Assembly: GCA_005281725.1 (NCBI GenBank)
Contig: SSBO01000012.1
Location: 16,587,865 to 16,651,864 of the forward strand
Reading direction: 5' to 3'
Origin: Wuchereria bancrofti
Taxonomy: Eukaryota > Nematoda > Chromadorea > Rhabditida > Onchocercidae
DNA length: 64,000 nt
Positions 1 to 12,415 of this stretch are shown in pieces (positions within the stretch are counted from its first letter, which is position 1; the number at the start of each line of letters is the position of its first letter). The notes under the pieces are model-generated. The model made no database searches. It was not told the DNA's origin and saw only the letters and a program-made list of their open reading frames with translations. Made by a program: the position numbers and the translations under genes.

Positions 1-3000
1 GTTTCTTGAAACTGAAGTTCGGTGCAACTCACCACAAATCTCTCCAGAAAGTTGAACGGACCTGATGAAAATAGTGTGAAGTAAGGCAATGATAAATTAA
101 ATAAACGAAGAAAGCAAAAAATATGTACAACGACAGACCGTGTACTAACGACGACCAAACCCTTAATTCAGCAAAGGGCAATGTGCTGGAATCAAACATC
201 CTGCAAAGTGAAATTTAAAAAAAAAGTTCAATCCAGCAGGGACTTTCAGCAAATAAAATTTAATGTAGTAGAAAACCTGAAAAGACTTTAAAACTGACAT
301 TAATACGTATAACTTAAGATAAGCAAGATAGCGAATTACTGAGAAAAGGTATAAAAACCGTATTGTTTTTACAAGGAAATGTTTATTTTTCAGGGAGAAT
401 GCAACCGACTGCCATACGAGATTGTTAGCAATAATTGCTTAAATACCCCCTAACGAACAGCAAACTATAGATAAAGAGAATCTGGAACGAACAAAAAGGA
501 CAGTGACAAAAAGAAAGTTAATCTTCAGAACATTTCCGGAAAAATTATTGATCATTGAAAATCACGCAGGTTATTCATAAAAATAAGGTTCAAATAATGT
601 TACCATTGAATTAAAAACAATTTACAAGTTTATCCAGCAGCAAACCACTGAAGTAACAATAAACTGACTCAATTCAAATAACAGTAACTCATTCTTGCTA
701 TTTCAGTGAAGTAGGAAATTAGTTGATTGGAGCAGAATAAATTACTGAAGACAGTAATCACTTAATATCTTTAAGTACCCTATGAGTTGCTTGCTATTAC
801 TTGGAGCAGTTTATTCGGACGATCAGACACTTCTTCAACACTCACTAAGCGGGAGAATGTATCCATCTATTATTTAGCATCAGAACTACTCCCACAATAT
901 GTTGGAAGGAAATTCTTATATTTAATAATTTTCAAAATCATAGCTGGAAGAAAAGCTGATATGAATTAGCATAACATAATATAAGTACAGCTCGTTCAAC
1001 AAGATTTTAAAAAGGTTGAATTAAAATAATTTTTTAAGGTTCAATGTAAGAAAATAAACGATTAAAAACTTCGTCACACTTAGCGATACAAAATGAAAAT
1101 TATGCGGGAAAATCCTAACTTTCTAAGGGGCTCATCCAAAAATTTTGAAAATTTTGTTTTTTCATAAAGAACTCTTTTCAATGTATATTAAAACCAGAAA
1201 ATCAAATTGTTACTCATTCGTCTATCCTTATACTCGACGTAGTAGTGAATATGCATCTTTCAATTTCTGAACAAGAGCGCAGATGACGCACCTAATAAGA
1301 ATGAAAGGCATATCGCATCATCCAAATATCGAAAATTAGTTTCCACGAGCAGTATCGAAGAGTAATCGATTACCCGTTTCCAGTCATCTGTTTATGCCTT
1401 CACACAGTTGACTATTACATATAATAGTTGCGCTCGACGAATAACAACAAACGACGATTGGTACATGACAGTATTCTTAAATTTTAAGTTGAATTTTGGC
1501 TAACAATTATTCACATAATAGCTAAACACATTTCAATATTCTTGAAAGGAACGAAATAACAAGGAAGGAATGATGACAAATGCAAACAAGTCAGCAGCCA
1601 TCATTGTAGTAAACATATTTAAAAGTGATTCTTCGACTTGTGAGTCGATAACTAAATTACAGTTTCGAAATAGGTCATGGGAGAGAATAGTTATAAAAGA
1701 AAACAGTAATAAAAGGAAATTGTGCTATTAAAAGTATCTTTTCTCTTCCAACACTCTATGCACTTCGATTTAAAAGATAAAAAAATACTACCGATTTAAA
1801 AGTGTCTAATTTACTGTTGAGAAATAATGAATCCTAGTGAAACGATAAAGCTGTCTATCCAGGATATACAACAAAGACCACAACAATAAGTTTTAAAAAA
1901 AGCGAATAAGTTAGTACTGAAAGTAAAAGAAGAGTGTCCTTCCCTTCTTCCTCCAAAGTTCCAAAGAGTGCCCTCCTCCTTCTTCCTCTACCTCCTATCC
2001 TTCAAACCATTCCTCACTTTTTGCAATGAAAATGAAAACAATTCAAAAATATTGTCACTATTTATTTTGTAAGCTTTCATAAATTTTCTCAAACATTCTG
2101 AACATAGTATCACTTGATTCAGTGAACATGAGAAGACTAAATTACTAATCCTTCGATGATAATAATGAACCTCGTTGAGATAAACAAAAGTAGAAATCAG
2201 TTCTTCCTATTGTAGTGACGCCGCTTCATACACAATCGGTCGCAACAAGTCATGCTTAAAGAGACTCATAATCATCACTATCAAACATCATTCATTCGGT
2301 TTAATCAAAATCAGCATTGGCAGAGGAGGGCAATGATAAGAAATGAAAGACCAAAGTGCAAAACAGTTAATGGAAGAGAAATAGCAATCAGTAAATAGTA
2401 AACTGTATCCTTCCTTCGTAAAAAAAAGTTATGAAATAAGGCGAGAATGACAATTACATTACTTAAAGTGTAATTAGTAACATGTATGTCTTCAGCGTAA
2501 TTGAATATGAAAAGAAAATAGGATTAAATGCAAGTAGTTGATGACAATGGCAAAAACAATAAAATCTGAGAGGATAAAACAAATAAGCCTAGAGGAAGCT
2601 GTTTTGTATCATAGTCGCAAGACTGTTTAAGTTATTTTTTCAAATTTCGACTCGGCAACAGCTGCAGAAACTCAGGTTTGAACGGATAAATTTGGCAGTT
2701 TCGAAATAATCCACAGATGGTCGAAGAACACTTTCTCGAGACATAAATTTTAAATTAAATATAGACAGAAAGAAGTCGAATAACAAATAATAACGGGTTT
2801 TCGAGAAATCTAAAAGTCACATGAGATCACAAAAAAAGTAAAGTCAAGTTGGACTTGCTACCGGTAGTCAGATGATTTGTGTTTCAAAAATAAGCCATTA
2901 TATATAAACCATTATCGTCCTCAAAATTCATCTCACAAGAATTCCTATTTGACAGATATTCAACGCAGACTCCACAAGTTTTCAAAATTAAACTGTTTAT

Positions 3001-4455
3001 TGAACAAAGCTGGGAAACTAGAGAATTGCAGAGATTGTTTCTTGTAAATATGTGTTTGGTATGGACATATCAAGTCATTTACTAGTAGCAATATTTATAC
3101 TTAACAAACGGAGTAATGATATGCAGTGCTCGTGAACCAGCCAAACAGGCAACGGGGCAAGAACAAGCAATGTCAACCAGCACTCATAGCTGTCATCTCG
3201 AACTGCCATGTTTGTGGAACAGAACACAATGTTTTTGTGTACATGTTCACCTTCATTTACCTCTTGTATATTAACTTCATTACACTATTTCTTCAAAAGA
3301 ATGTTATCTTGTTAAAAAAGTCGCGACGAAATTTCATCAAATTTCACAGATGGAAGTACAGCAAGAGACACAATCTGTAATTATGAAGGGTAAGAAGCTT
3401 TGATGATAGAAATGGGTTCATTAAGTCTTTGCATTGTTATAGAAACAGAAACTACGGAGCCAAAAAATGTAGAATATAGCCACCAAATTCCTTTCAAAAT
3501 TTGTGGTCCTATTTTAGGAGGTTCAGCAAAAATTCCTCCAGTCATAATTCAGCTGTTCGTTCGAAATGAATTATATTTCTGTACTCGTTTGAAAAAAGCA
3601 TACATTTGATTAAGACAAAACTACCATAAGTAAAAATCTTTAAAATGTCAAATCATCCAGTAAGCTGTTTAGAGAGAACTTTTTAAGACATGCTCTTTCA
3701 ATTTTTTTTGCTTCTTGCGAACAGCAATACTTTCCTGTAAAGACAAAACGTCTTCATAATTATCCACTATCGCAAGTGCAAAAAAAATAATAAATATGAA
3801 TTCGACATAATTTTTAGAAAGTCTCATGTGTGCATAACAAAGCTTTGTCTCAAACGCAGAAATAACATATACCACCTTCAAAATTATCAAAACGCAAAAT
3901 GAAGCAGGAAGAGAAAAGTAAAAGGAGTAAAGAGGACGAAAGATGTAATTCTGCATTTCTGAGTAGTACTATGACAGAGGAAAATGTGTAGAACGCAGGG
4001 TTTTTATAGGAATAAGAGAATGAAAACAGGAATAAGTTGGGTATTAGGAAGTATATGATAAAATGGATACCGAACACTACGACATCCCATTATAAAGACG
4101 CTGACATAATTTAAATGTAGTGTTACGAATTGTTTTCTTTTTAAGGAAAAGGTGTCCCGATCTAAACGATACCCTTTAAAAAGGAAAAAAAAATGACTCC
4201 TCAAAAAACTCTGGAAATCATATCAATGATACACCTAAAAAATTGGGGACAAATTAACCACAATATGTAGAAGACAAATCCAAAAACCATTCATGCTATA
4301 CGCCAACGAACGAATTTACTAAGTGTAAAGAACGACAATATGACACAGCTATTTGTACGACAGAGCTAAGATCTTTCCAAATGCTTCAAATCAACTTTAC
4401 CTTTGTGGAAAAAATTTTTTGCGATATGGGAGACTGTTTAAAGACTTTTTCCTGT
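1..4455. other. No supported gene; single-copy flank
   Basis: AT-rich sequence with only short open frames of low-complexity composition. No homology, splice-linked exons or RNA gene could be recognised on either strand. It has no second copy elsewhere in the window, unlike the sequence that follows. It lies downstream of the 3' end of the USP16-like gene, which reads leftward and ends at 6174. A pyrimidine-rich stretch near 1936-2003 is described separately. Confidence 0.5.
1936..2003. repeat. Pyrimidine-rich tract
   Basis: About 70 bases dominated by runs of C and T (repeated ccttc, ttcctc and cctcc units) on the plus strand, broken by a few purines. It stands out from the A-rich surroundings. 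It could be simple-sequence DNA or part of a long polypyrimidine tract. No gene could be attached to it. Confidence 0.4.
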
Positions 4456-7400
4456 ACTGTCATAAATTTCGAACGATATAAACCAACAGCAGTCTCATTC
4501 ATTTCTCTTTCAAGACATATTAAAAACACGGATATTAAATAATATTCATTTATTCTTCTTTTATTAAAAAATTCGCTGCCCACTTCCGGAATGCATCCGG
4601 TGTGGTAATCGTTTGTTCCATGTGCAGTACTTATTGGAACTAGAAGGCAGTAAATGAATACAACAGTTTCTTTCTGGTAAGGCATGAAAATTATCTAATG
4701 ATGTTCGGTATACCCATAGATGGGAAAAGAGTAGAAAAATGGAGTGGAAAAAGAAGCCAAAGAAATGATAACGGAGATATGCAAATAAGAGCCAAGAGAA
4801 GCCATTCACAGCTGTTTTTGTAAGTGAGCTGAAAGAACGAGAAAAAATTAAATAAAAATTAAACGGATTTCTTTGATTATAATTTTAAATGAATATGAGT
4901 GTGGACAGTTACAATACTTCTAGTATATGATTGGTCACGAGCTGGCACTATCAGCCTGATAACTAACATGAATTACATGCCTAAACTTGTTGTAGCAGCT
5001 AGTAGCTTAAAACGATCCCAGATCAGTGTCCATTTTTTTAGTTTATCCAGCAATTTCGATATCGATGTGACCATGGATGCTAGTTCATCATTTATAAAAA
5101 AGGAGAAAAAACAAAGAAATATAATCGGTAAAACTTACCTCAGAATTCAAGCAGCGCTAGCAAGTAGTGATCAGATATCGTCCGACTACAACGATGTTTC
5201 TCGACCAATTAGACTCACTACAAATGATTCATATGATAATAGCATTACTCTACACCGTCGCTCATTTTGTTGAAATGAACATAACAAATGCCTACCTTGG
5301 AAATGAAGTCCAAACTCTTTCGATAAATAAAAAGTCAAAGACACAAGCTCTCTATGGTCGCTTATACAAAATCGACTGACCTCAGCGGAGTCCAAACAAT
5401 CACAATCATTGACATAGCCTTGAACCACGACAAAGTTCTGAAATCCTTGCAGATTAAACCATCCAATATTAAACCACACATACAACAACAGATAACACAA
5501 TAGGCTGTCTAATGTGTCAATGGTAACCACAATTGTCATGACCGCCTTATTAAATTACAAGCTTACAGGGGCTTAGTAAGCCTTGTTAGAGCAACAAAAC
5601 ACAGGGTATGGCAAAACACTTTATTCCATTATACATAAAATGAAATTTAGGACAATCTGGAAAGACCAGTAAAAGCAAATCTTAGTAACCAAAGAACACA
5701 TGATCATTTTGAGTTTTTCCTTAATTTTAACACTACACCCGTAGTTCACTGCCAAACAATAACAGTACAACGCGCATGTAGAAACTGAAGGACTACAAAC
5801 ACTGGCCATCAGTACTCTATTAAATTTAATGTGGTATGAATTTATTTCTACGTCTTTGGTCATGCTTTGTAAAAAGGCAGAAAATCCAATATCTATTAAA
5901 TAGTACTTTTGAACGAAAATTTCTCTGGAACAGCATATGAACTTACATATAAAATACTACATATACTAAGCCTTGCAATCAATAATTTACAATTTAATTA
6001 AAATTGATGGGAACAAAGGAAAATGAAGCATAATCGGGCCGCAAATGATGTGAGCAAGCATATTTGGTCAAAAACGGAAACTTTCGCAACAGCAAAATTA
6101 GTTGTCATAAAAACCCCTAATACTGATGAAAAAATCAGTGATACAATAACGTAAATTAATGGAAAAGAATTCATTAAAGGATTCGCTCGTAGAAAAGGAC
6201 ATATGCTTCGGTATCAAGCACACGTGATTCCGATACGGAGCTTACACTCATATCGCTTGCATAGTACCATTCGCCATCGCATGGCCCCTCTATTATTCTG
6301 AAAAATGTATTTCATATAAAAAGAATAATGAAGTACTCAACAATTGAAAATGATTGGGATTAATAACACCAAGTGCCACCAGAATTTTCTAATTAATGAA
6401 GGCGTTTTTACAAGTGACGGAATCGGAATATCAGCTCCCCGAAGAATTATTATGGAGTACCTCATTTAAAAACTAGATAGTCAATATTTAAAGATGAAAT
6501 TGAAATATGATACAAAAATAAAATCTAACTCCTTCAGTTCTGAAGCACTACAAGTAACCACTGAATCCGGTGGCGAAAGATTCGCAGATTCGTAAAAAAA
6601 TTTTTCTGTTTGTGACGAGGGGTATCGATTCTTAATAAATGCGACATAATGACCAGATGAGAGATCCCCAAAATGTGAAACAACACCGTATAATGAATAA
6701 CACACTTTTTTTAATCCTTTTTCGATTCTCTGCAAAATCACATCCAGTTGTTAATAAAATCACAAATTTTCATATTTAAGAAACGAACGTGAACAATGTT
6801 ACCAAAAGTAATGAAATATTAACCAGTTTTTACTGGTCAATGGTGTGAAATATGCATGTTATAACTTTAAAAGGTAATGAAGAAAATAAAGATCCGACCT
6901 ACAGCAATTTTTACGAAATTCAATTACCTTGGCTATTTGTGTGCAAAAAGGTGCAATATTAAGAATTTTTGGAAAAGAAATTTGTCCAGGAACCTTGCGC
7001 GTGATCACTCGACCACTCACTGAATGTGTCTGAAGTGAAAACCGGTGTGAGAGCGATAAGTATGGATGAAAAATATGAAAGTGCTCTCAATTTACGTGGC
7101 TAACTAAAAGTAGAAAAAAATTTTTGAAAACCGTAGCAGCACGCTAGATCTCTGCTAACATATTTTAAAATAAAAACGTTAAGCAGAAGCAAAATTATGC
7201 ATTCAGATTCATAAATAAACATGGGAAAGAAAAACTCAGTTTGGGAAACTCGAAATGTAGATGATATAATGCTTTCCGTTTTTCGAGAGAAAGAAATGAA
7301 AACTGAAAAAGATTTCCTGGATTAGACGACATGAGGTATCACCCTCACATCTAGCAGTTATTCACCAAAAACTCAGAACAGACAGCACTTTTCACATTCA

Positions 7401-8105
7401 TAAGTATTTAGTCCTGATAGCTATTGTAAAATAGGTAATTAGTTTTACCACTTTAACTGTGATTCCCAAATTACCTGTTCAAACCGTTTAAGATGTAATG
7501 TTAGAACAGGAGGTGGCTCATAAATCAAATAACGCTTCTCAGCTTCAACTGTCCTTTTCTTCATTCCATTTCGAAGCTGAAGAATTTCATTATATGACAA
7601 GAGCTTGTAATCCCCAAACTTAAATCTAATGTTTCTAATACATTTTTAACATGTTTTTTAACAGGTGAGAGAGTTTGCAAAATTTCAAACTTGAATTTGA
7701 AAACAAGATCCGATGAGGATAAAAATTTGAAACCTGTTTGTTATATGGAACACAGCACTTTTCACATTCATAAGTATTTGGTCCTGACAGAACTTCTGTT
7801 ATTGTAAAAGCTCTAAGACACGATGCTAATGAACTTGGTTCATCCTCTACAGCTTCTGCACCATCCAACAATTGCAGGCAATCTTCTGGCTCAGTACTCA
7901 CATTTATTTTATTCATTTCATTACATATATCACCTAAAAATTTAGATCCCAGAAAATCGACTTAAAACATTAACTGGGAAAAGAAAAAACGAAAAAATAT
8001 TTCAAAATCCAACCCGATTTCTCATACAACAGCAATGAAGTAACGTCTTAAAATCGAATAGATACTCACGTTAAAACATTTTTACATCACAAATATGAAA
8101 ATAAC
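4456..8105. repeat. Long duplicated block, first copy (partner 8131-11916)
   Basis: This stretch aligns along its length with 8131-11916 at high but imperfect identity, with SNPs and small indels. For example, the motif actgtcataaatttcgaac occurs at 4456 and at 8131, immediately after the n at 8130. The block holds the C-terminal exons of the USP16-like gene (6174-7933 here, 9972-11752 in the partner) and about 1.7 kb of downstream DNA. That downstream part (4456-6173) contains short open frames in both copies, but substitutions between copies are mostly amino-acid changing, so I do not call genes there. The join at an n suggests two alleles placed in series by the assembler. A true tandem duplication cannot be excluded. 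Confidence 0.85.
6174..7933 (-). CDS. USP16/45-like ubiquitin hydrolase, C-terminal exons (partial copy 1)
   Basis: C-terminal half of a ubiquitin-specific protease (peptidase C19), which removes ubiquitin from proteins; USP16 acts on histone H2A in animals. Five exons read leftward with matching phases: 7734-7933 (second zinc-finger pair, YECEKC), 7475-7576 (VLTLHLKRFEQ), 6928-7029, 6530-6729 (catalytic His box, LSSGHYVAF) and 6174-6297 (WYYASDMSVSS with the catalytic Asp, ending YVLFYERIL and a stop). The YxLFYERIL end is typical of the USP16/USP45 group. The N-terminal half with the catalytic Cys is missing because the sequence breaks at an AT repeat and an n just upstream. Nearly the same exons recur at 9972-11752, with a few replacements such as Ser to Arg in the last exon. 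This is probably an allelic fragment and not a separate gene. Confidence 0.9.
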
Positions 8106-8129
8106 AGTTATATATATATATATATATAT
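8106..8129. repeat. TA dinucleotide microsatellite
   Basis: A run of alternating T and A that ends directly at the n at 8130. The partner copy has a much shorter TA run near 11915-11925. The microsatellite probably caused the assembly break. Confidence 0.9.
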
Positions 8130-8130
8130 N
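8130..8130. other. Single-n junction between assembly pieces
   Basis: The base is n. Sequence to its right (actgtcataaatttcgaac) restarts at a position equivalent to 4456, so the order jumps backwards within the locus here. Confidence 0.9.
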
Positions 8131-11100
8131 ACTGTCATAAATTTCGAACGATATAAACCAACAGCAGTCTCATTCATTTCTCTTTCAAGACATATTAAAA
8201 ACACGGGTATTAAATAATATTCATTTATCATTCTTTTATTAAAAAATTCGCTGCCCACTTCCGGAATGCATCCGGTGTGGTAATCGTTTGTTCCATGTGC
8301 AGTACTTATTGGAATTAAAAGGCAGTAAATGAATACAACAGTTTCTTTCTGGTAAGGCATGAAAATTATTTAATTATGTTCGGTATACCCTTAGATGGGA
8401 AGAGTAGAAAAATGGAGTGGAAAGAAATGGTAACGGAGATATGCAAATAAGAGCCAAGAGAAGCCATTCACAACTGTTTTTGTAACTGAGTTGAAAGAAA
8501 GAGAAAAAATTAAATAAAAATTAAACGGGATTTCTTTGATTATAATTTTAAATGAATATGAATGTGGACAGTTACAATACTTCCAGTATATGATTGGTCA
8601 CGAATTTAGTTAAAACTCCATCTCTTAATCACCCTCGCTGGCACAATCAGCCGCATAACATGAATTACGTGCCTAAACTTGTTGTAGCAGCTAAAATGAA
8701 TTCCACTCTTTAATTAATAATAACAAGAAGACAAAAACAAAAAGAAACAAGGTATTTTTACTAAACAGATTAATTGATCGGCTGTAAATGAAACTTGAGC
8801 TGTAGCTTAAAACGATTCCACATCAGTGTCATTTATTTTTAGTTTATCCAGCAATTTCGACATCGATATGACCATGGATGCTAGTTCATCATTTATAAAA
8901 AAGGAGGAAAAACAAAGAAATATAATCGGTGAAACTTACCTCAGGATCCAAGCAGCGCTAGCAACCAGTAATCAGATATCGTCCGACTACAACGATGTTT
9001 CTCGACTAATTAGACTCACTACAAATGATTCATATAACAATAGCATTACTCTACGCCGTCGCTCATTTCGTTGAAACAAACATAACAAATGCCTATCTTG
9101 AAAATAAAGTCCAAACTCTTTCGGTAAATAAAAAGTCAAAGACACAAGCTCCCTATGGTCGCTTATACAAAATCGACTGACCTCAGCGGAGTCCAAACAA
9201 TCACAGTCATTGACATAGTCTTGAGCCACGCCATAATTCTGAAATCCTCGCAGATCAAATCATCCAATATTAAACACACATACAACAATAGATAACACAG
9301 TAGGCTGTCTAATGTGTCAATGGTAACCACAATTGCCATGACCGCCCTATTAAATTACAAGCTTACAGGCTTAGTAAGCCTTATTAGAGCGACAAAACAC
9401 AGGGTATGGTACAACACTTTATTTCATTATACATAAACTGAAATTTACGACAATCTGGAAAGACCAGTAAAAGCAAATCCCAGTAACCAAAAAACACATG
9501 ATCATTTTGAGTTTTTCCTTAATTTTAACACTACACCCGTAGTTCACTGCCAAACAATAACAGCACAACGCGCATGCAGAAACTGAAGGACTACAAACAC
9601 TGGCCATCAGCACTCCATTAAATTTTAATTGGTATGAATTTATTTCTGCATCTTTGGTCATGCTTTACAAAAAGGCAAAAAATCCAATACCATTAAATAA
9701 TACTTTTGAACGAAAATTTCTCTGGAATAGCATATGAACTTACATATAAAATACTACATATACTAAGCCCTGCATTCGATAATTTACAATTTAATTAAAA
9801 ACTGATGGGAACAAAGGAAAATGGAGCGTAATCGAGCCGCAAATGATAAGAATAAGCATATTTGGTCAAAAACAGAAACTTTTGCAACAGTAAAATTAAT
9901 TGTTATAAAACCCCCTAATACTGATGAAAAAATCAGGGATACAACATCGTAAATTAATGGAAAAGAATTCGTTAAAGGATTCGCTCGTAGAAAAGGACAT
10001 ATGCTTCGGTATCAAGCACACGTGATTCCGACACGGAGCTTACTCTCATATCGCTTGCGTAGTACCATTCGCCATCGCATGGCCCCTCTATTATTCTAAA
10101 AAATGTATTTCATATAAAAAGAATAATGAAGTACTCAACAACCGAAAATAATTGGGATTAGTAACACCAAGTGCCATCGCAATTTTCTGATTAATGAACG
10201 TTTGAGTGTTTCTACAAGTGACGGAATCGGAATATAAGCTCCCCGAAGAACTATTATGGAGTAACCCGCTTAAAAACCAGATAGTCATTTAAAAATGAAA
10301 TTAAAATATGATAGAAAAACAAAATCTAACTCCTTCAGTTCTGAAGCACTACAAGTAACCACTGAATCTGGTGGCGAAAGATTTGCAGATTCGTAAAAAA
10401 ATTTTTCTGTTTGCGACGAGGGATACCGATTTTTAATAAATGCGACATAATGACCAGATGAGAGATCTCCAAAGTGTGAAACAACACCGTATAATGAATA
10501 ACACACTTTTTTAAATCCTTTTTCGATTCTCTGCAAAATCACATCCAGTTGCTAATATTTTCATAACACAATTAAAATGTCATTCGAAATCACAAATTTC
10601 CATGTTTAAGAAACGAACATGAACAATGTCACCAGCAAGTAATGAAATATTAACAAATCTTTACTGATCAATGGTGCGAAGTATGTTATAACTTTAAAAG
10701 GTAATGAAGAAAATAAGGATCCGACCTATAGCAATTTTCACGAAATTCAATTACCTTGGCTATTTGTGTGCAAAAAGGTGCAACATTAAGAATTTTTGGA
10801 AAAGAAATTTGTCCAGGAACCTTGCGCATGATCACTCGACCACTCATTGAATGTGTCTGAAGTGAAAACTGGCGTGAAAACGGTAAGTACGGATGAAAGT
10901 GTTCTCAATTTACATGGCTGACTAAAAGTTAAAAAAAAATTTAAAAAAAAAAACCGTAGCAGCACGTTAGATCTCTACTAACATATTTTAAAATAACCTT
11001 AAATAGAGGTAAAGTCATGGATTCAGATTCACAAATAAACATGAGGAAGAAAAACTCAGTTTGGGAAACCCGAAATGTAGATGATTTAATGCTTTCCGAT

Positions 11101-11916
11101 TTTCGAGAGAAAAGAAAACTGGAAAAGATTTCCTGGACTACACGACATGAGGTATCACCCTCACATCTAGCAATTATTCACCAAGAACTCAGAACAGATT
11201 TTCACACTTTTCACATTCATAAATATTTGGCCCTGATAGAACTTCTGCTATTGTAAAATTAATTTTACTATTCCAACTGTGATTCCCAAATTACCTGTTC
11301 AAACCGTTTAAGATGTAATGTTAGAACAGGAGGTGGCTCATAAATCAAATAACGCTTCTCAGCTTCAACTGTCCTTTTCTTCATTCCATTTCGAAGCTGA
11401 AGAATTTCATCATATAACAAGAGCTTGTAATCCCCCAACTTAAACCTAATGTTTCTAATGCATTTTTAACATGTTTTTAACAGGTGAGAGAGTTTTTAAA
11501 ATTCCAAACTTGAATTTGAAAACAAAATCCGATGAGAATAAAAATTTAAAACCTGTTTGTTATATGGAACACAGCATTTTTCACATTCATAAGTATTTGG
11601 TCCTGACAGAACTTCTGTTGTTGTAAAAGCTCGAAGACACGATGCTAATGAACGTGATTCATCCTGTACAGCTTCTACACCATCCAACAATTGCAGGCAA
11701 TCTTCTGGCTCGGTACTCACGTTCATTTTATTCATTTCACTACATATATCGCCTAAAAATTTAGATCCCAGAAAATCGACTCAAAACATTAACTGGGAAA
11801 AGAAAAAATATTTCAAAATCCAACCCGATTTCTCATAGAACAGCAATGAAGTGACATCTTAAAATCGAATAGATACTCAAGTTAAAAATTTTTACATCAC
11901 ACATATGGAAATAAGT
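8131..11916. repeat. Long duplicated block, second copy (partner 4456-8105)
   Basis: Partner of 4456-8105. It differs by scattered SNPs and small indels, including about 160 bases near 8600-8800 that are absent from the first copy between the equivalents of 4930 and 5010. Unlike the first copy, it continues past the TA repeat into upstream exons of the USP16-like gene. The stretch 8131-9971 has no supported gene. Confidence 0.85.
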
Positions 11917-12414
11917 TATATATATCACTGAGCAAATTATACCAAACAATTTAGAAAATAGAAAAGTAAAAAGTTACCGTCAACATTTTTTGCATCAGCG
12001 TCATCATAATCAAAGGCGTCTTCATCGCTAATATCATTACTGAGATGGAGCCGTTTCCCAATATGATTAATCTCATCGTTATGAGGGATGATTTCATGTG
12101 ATTTTCGACGTACTTTCTTAAACTTACAAAAAATATAATACAACAGCATTCAGTTTTGTTATATATATATATATGATAGTTTGAAACTTCTATCAACTAA
12201 TGTATTAAATACGCAAGAACGGTTTATATATATTGCCAAAGAAAGAATTCTCACGAAATCTCTAAAGTAGATTTAACTAACCCCTTTGCGTACATTCGCT
12301 TTTTCTTTTTTTTTCTGATATTTACTTAAGCTCATTGAAGCAGATTTGTGCATCTTATCGGTTCCATTAAATAATGTTTTGGCTGATGTTGACGGAAGAG
12401 GAAGAGAAAGATCC
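9972..12414 (-). CDS. USP16/45-like ubiquitin hydrolase, C-terminal half (partial copy 2)
   Basis: Same protein as at 6174-7933, extended two exons further upstream. Exons with consistent phases are 11553-11752, 11295-11396, 10755-10856, 10331-10530 (His box SGHYVAF) and 9972-10095 (Asp box, YVLFYERIL, stop). Upstream lie an acidic, basic-flanked linker exon at 11978 to about 12122 ([14 protein letters not shown], later DISDEDAFDYDDADAK) and the 3' part of the exon that begins with the first zinc-finger cysteines. That exon is cut at the n at 12415 ([13 protein letters not shown] visible). The piece 12298-12414 is identical by eye to 25852-25981 and not to its right-hand neighbour, which shows a switch between sequence versions. 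The catalytic Cys exon is not on this piece. Confidence 0.88.
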
Positions 12415-12415
12415 N
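12415..12415. other. Single-n junction between assembly pieces
   Basis: The base is n. The roughly 130 bases to its right (from 12416) repeat 12169-12297, so the join is an unmerged overlap. Confidence 0.9.

Noticed and set aside
5621..5863. Minus-strand 80-codon frame conserved at 9419-9661
   Set aside because: Copies differ mostly by amino-acid-changing substitutions, several radical, so there is no sign of protein selection. The frame is preserved because the DNA is duplicated.
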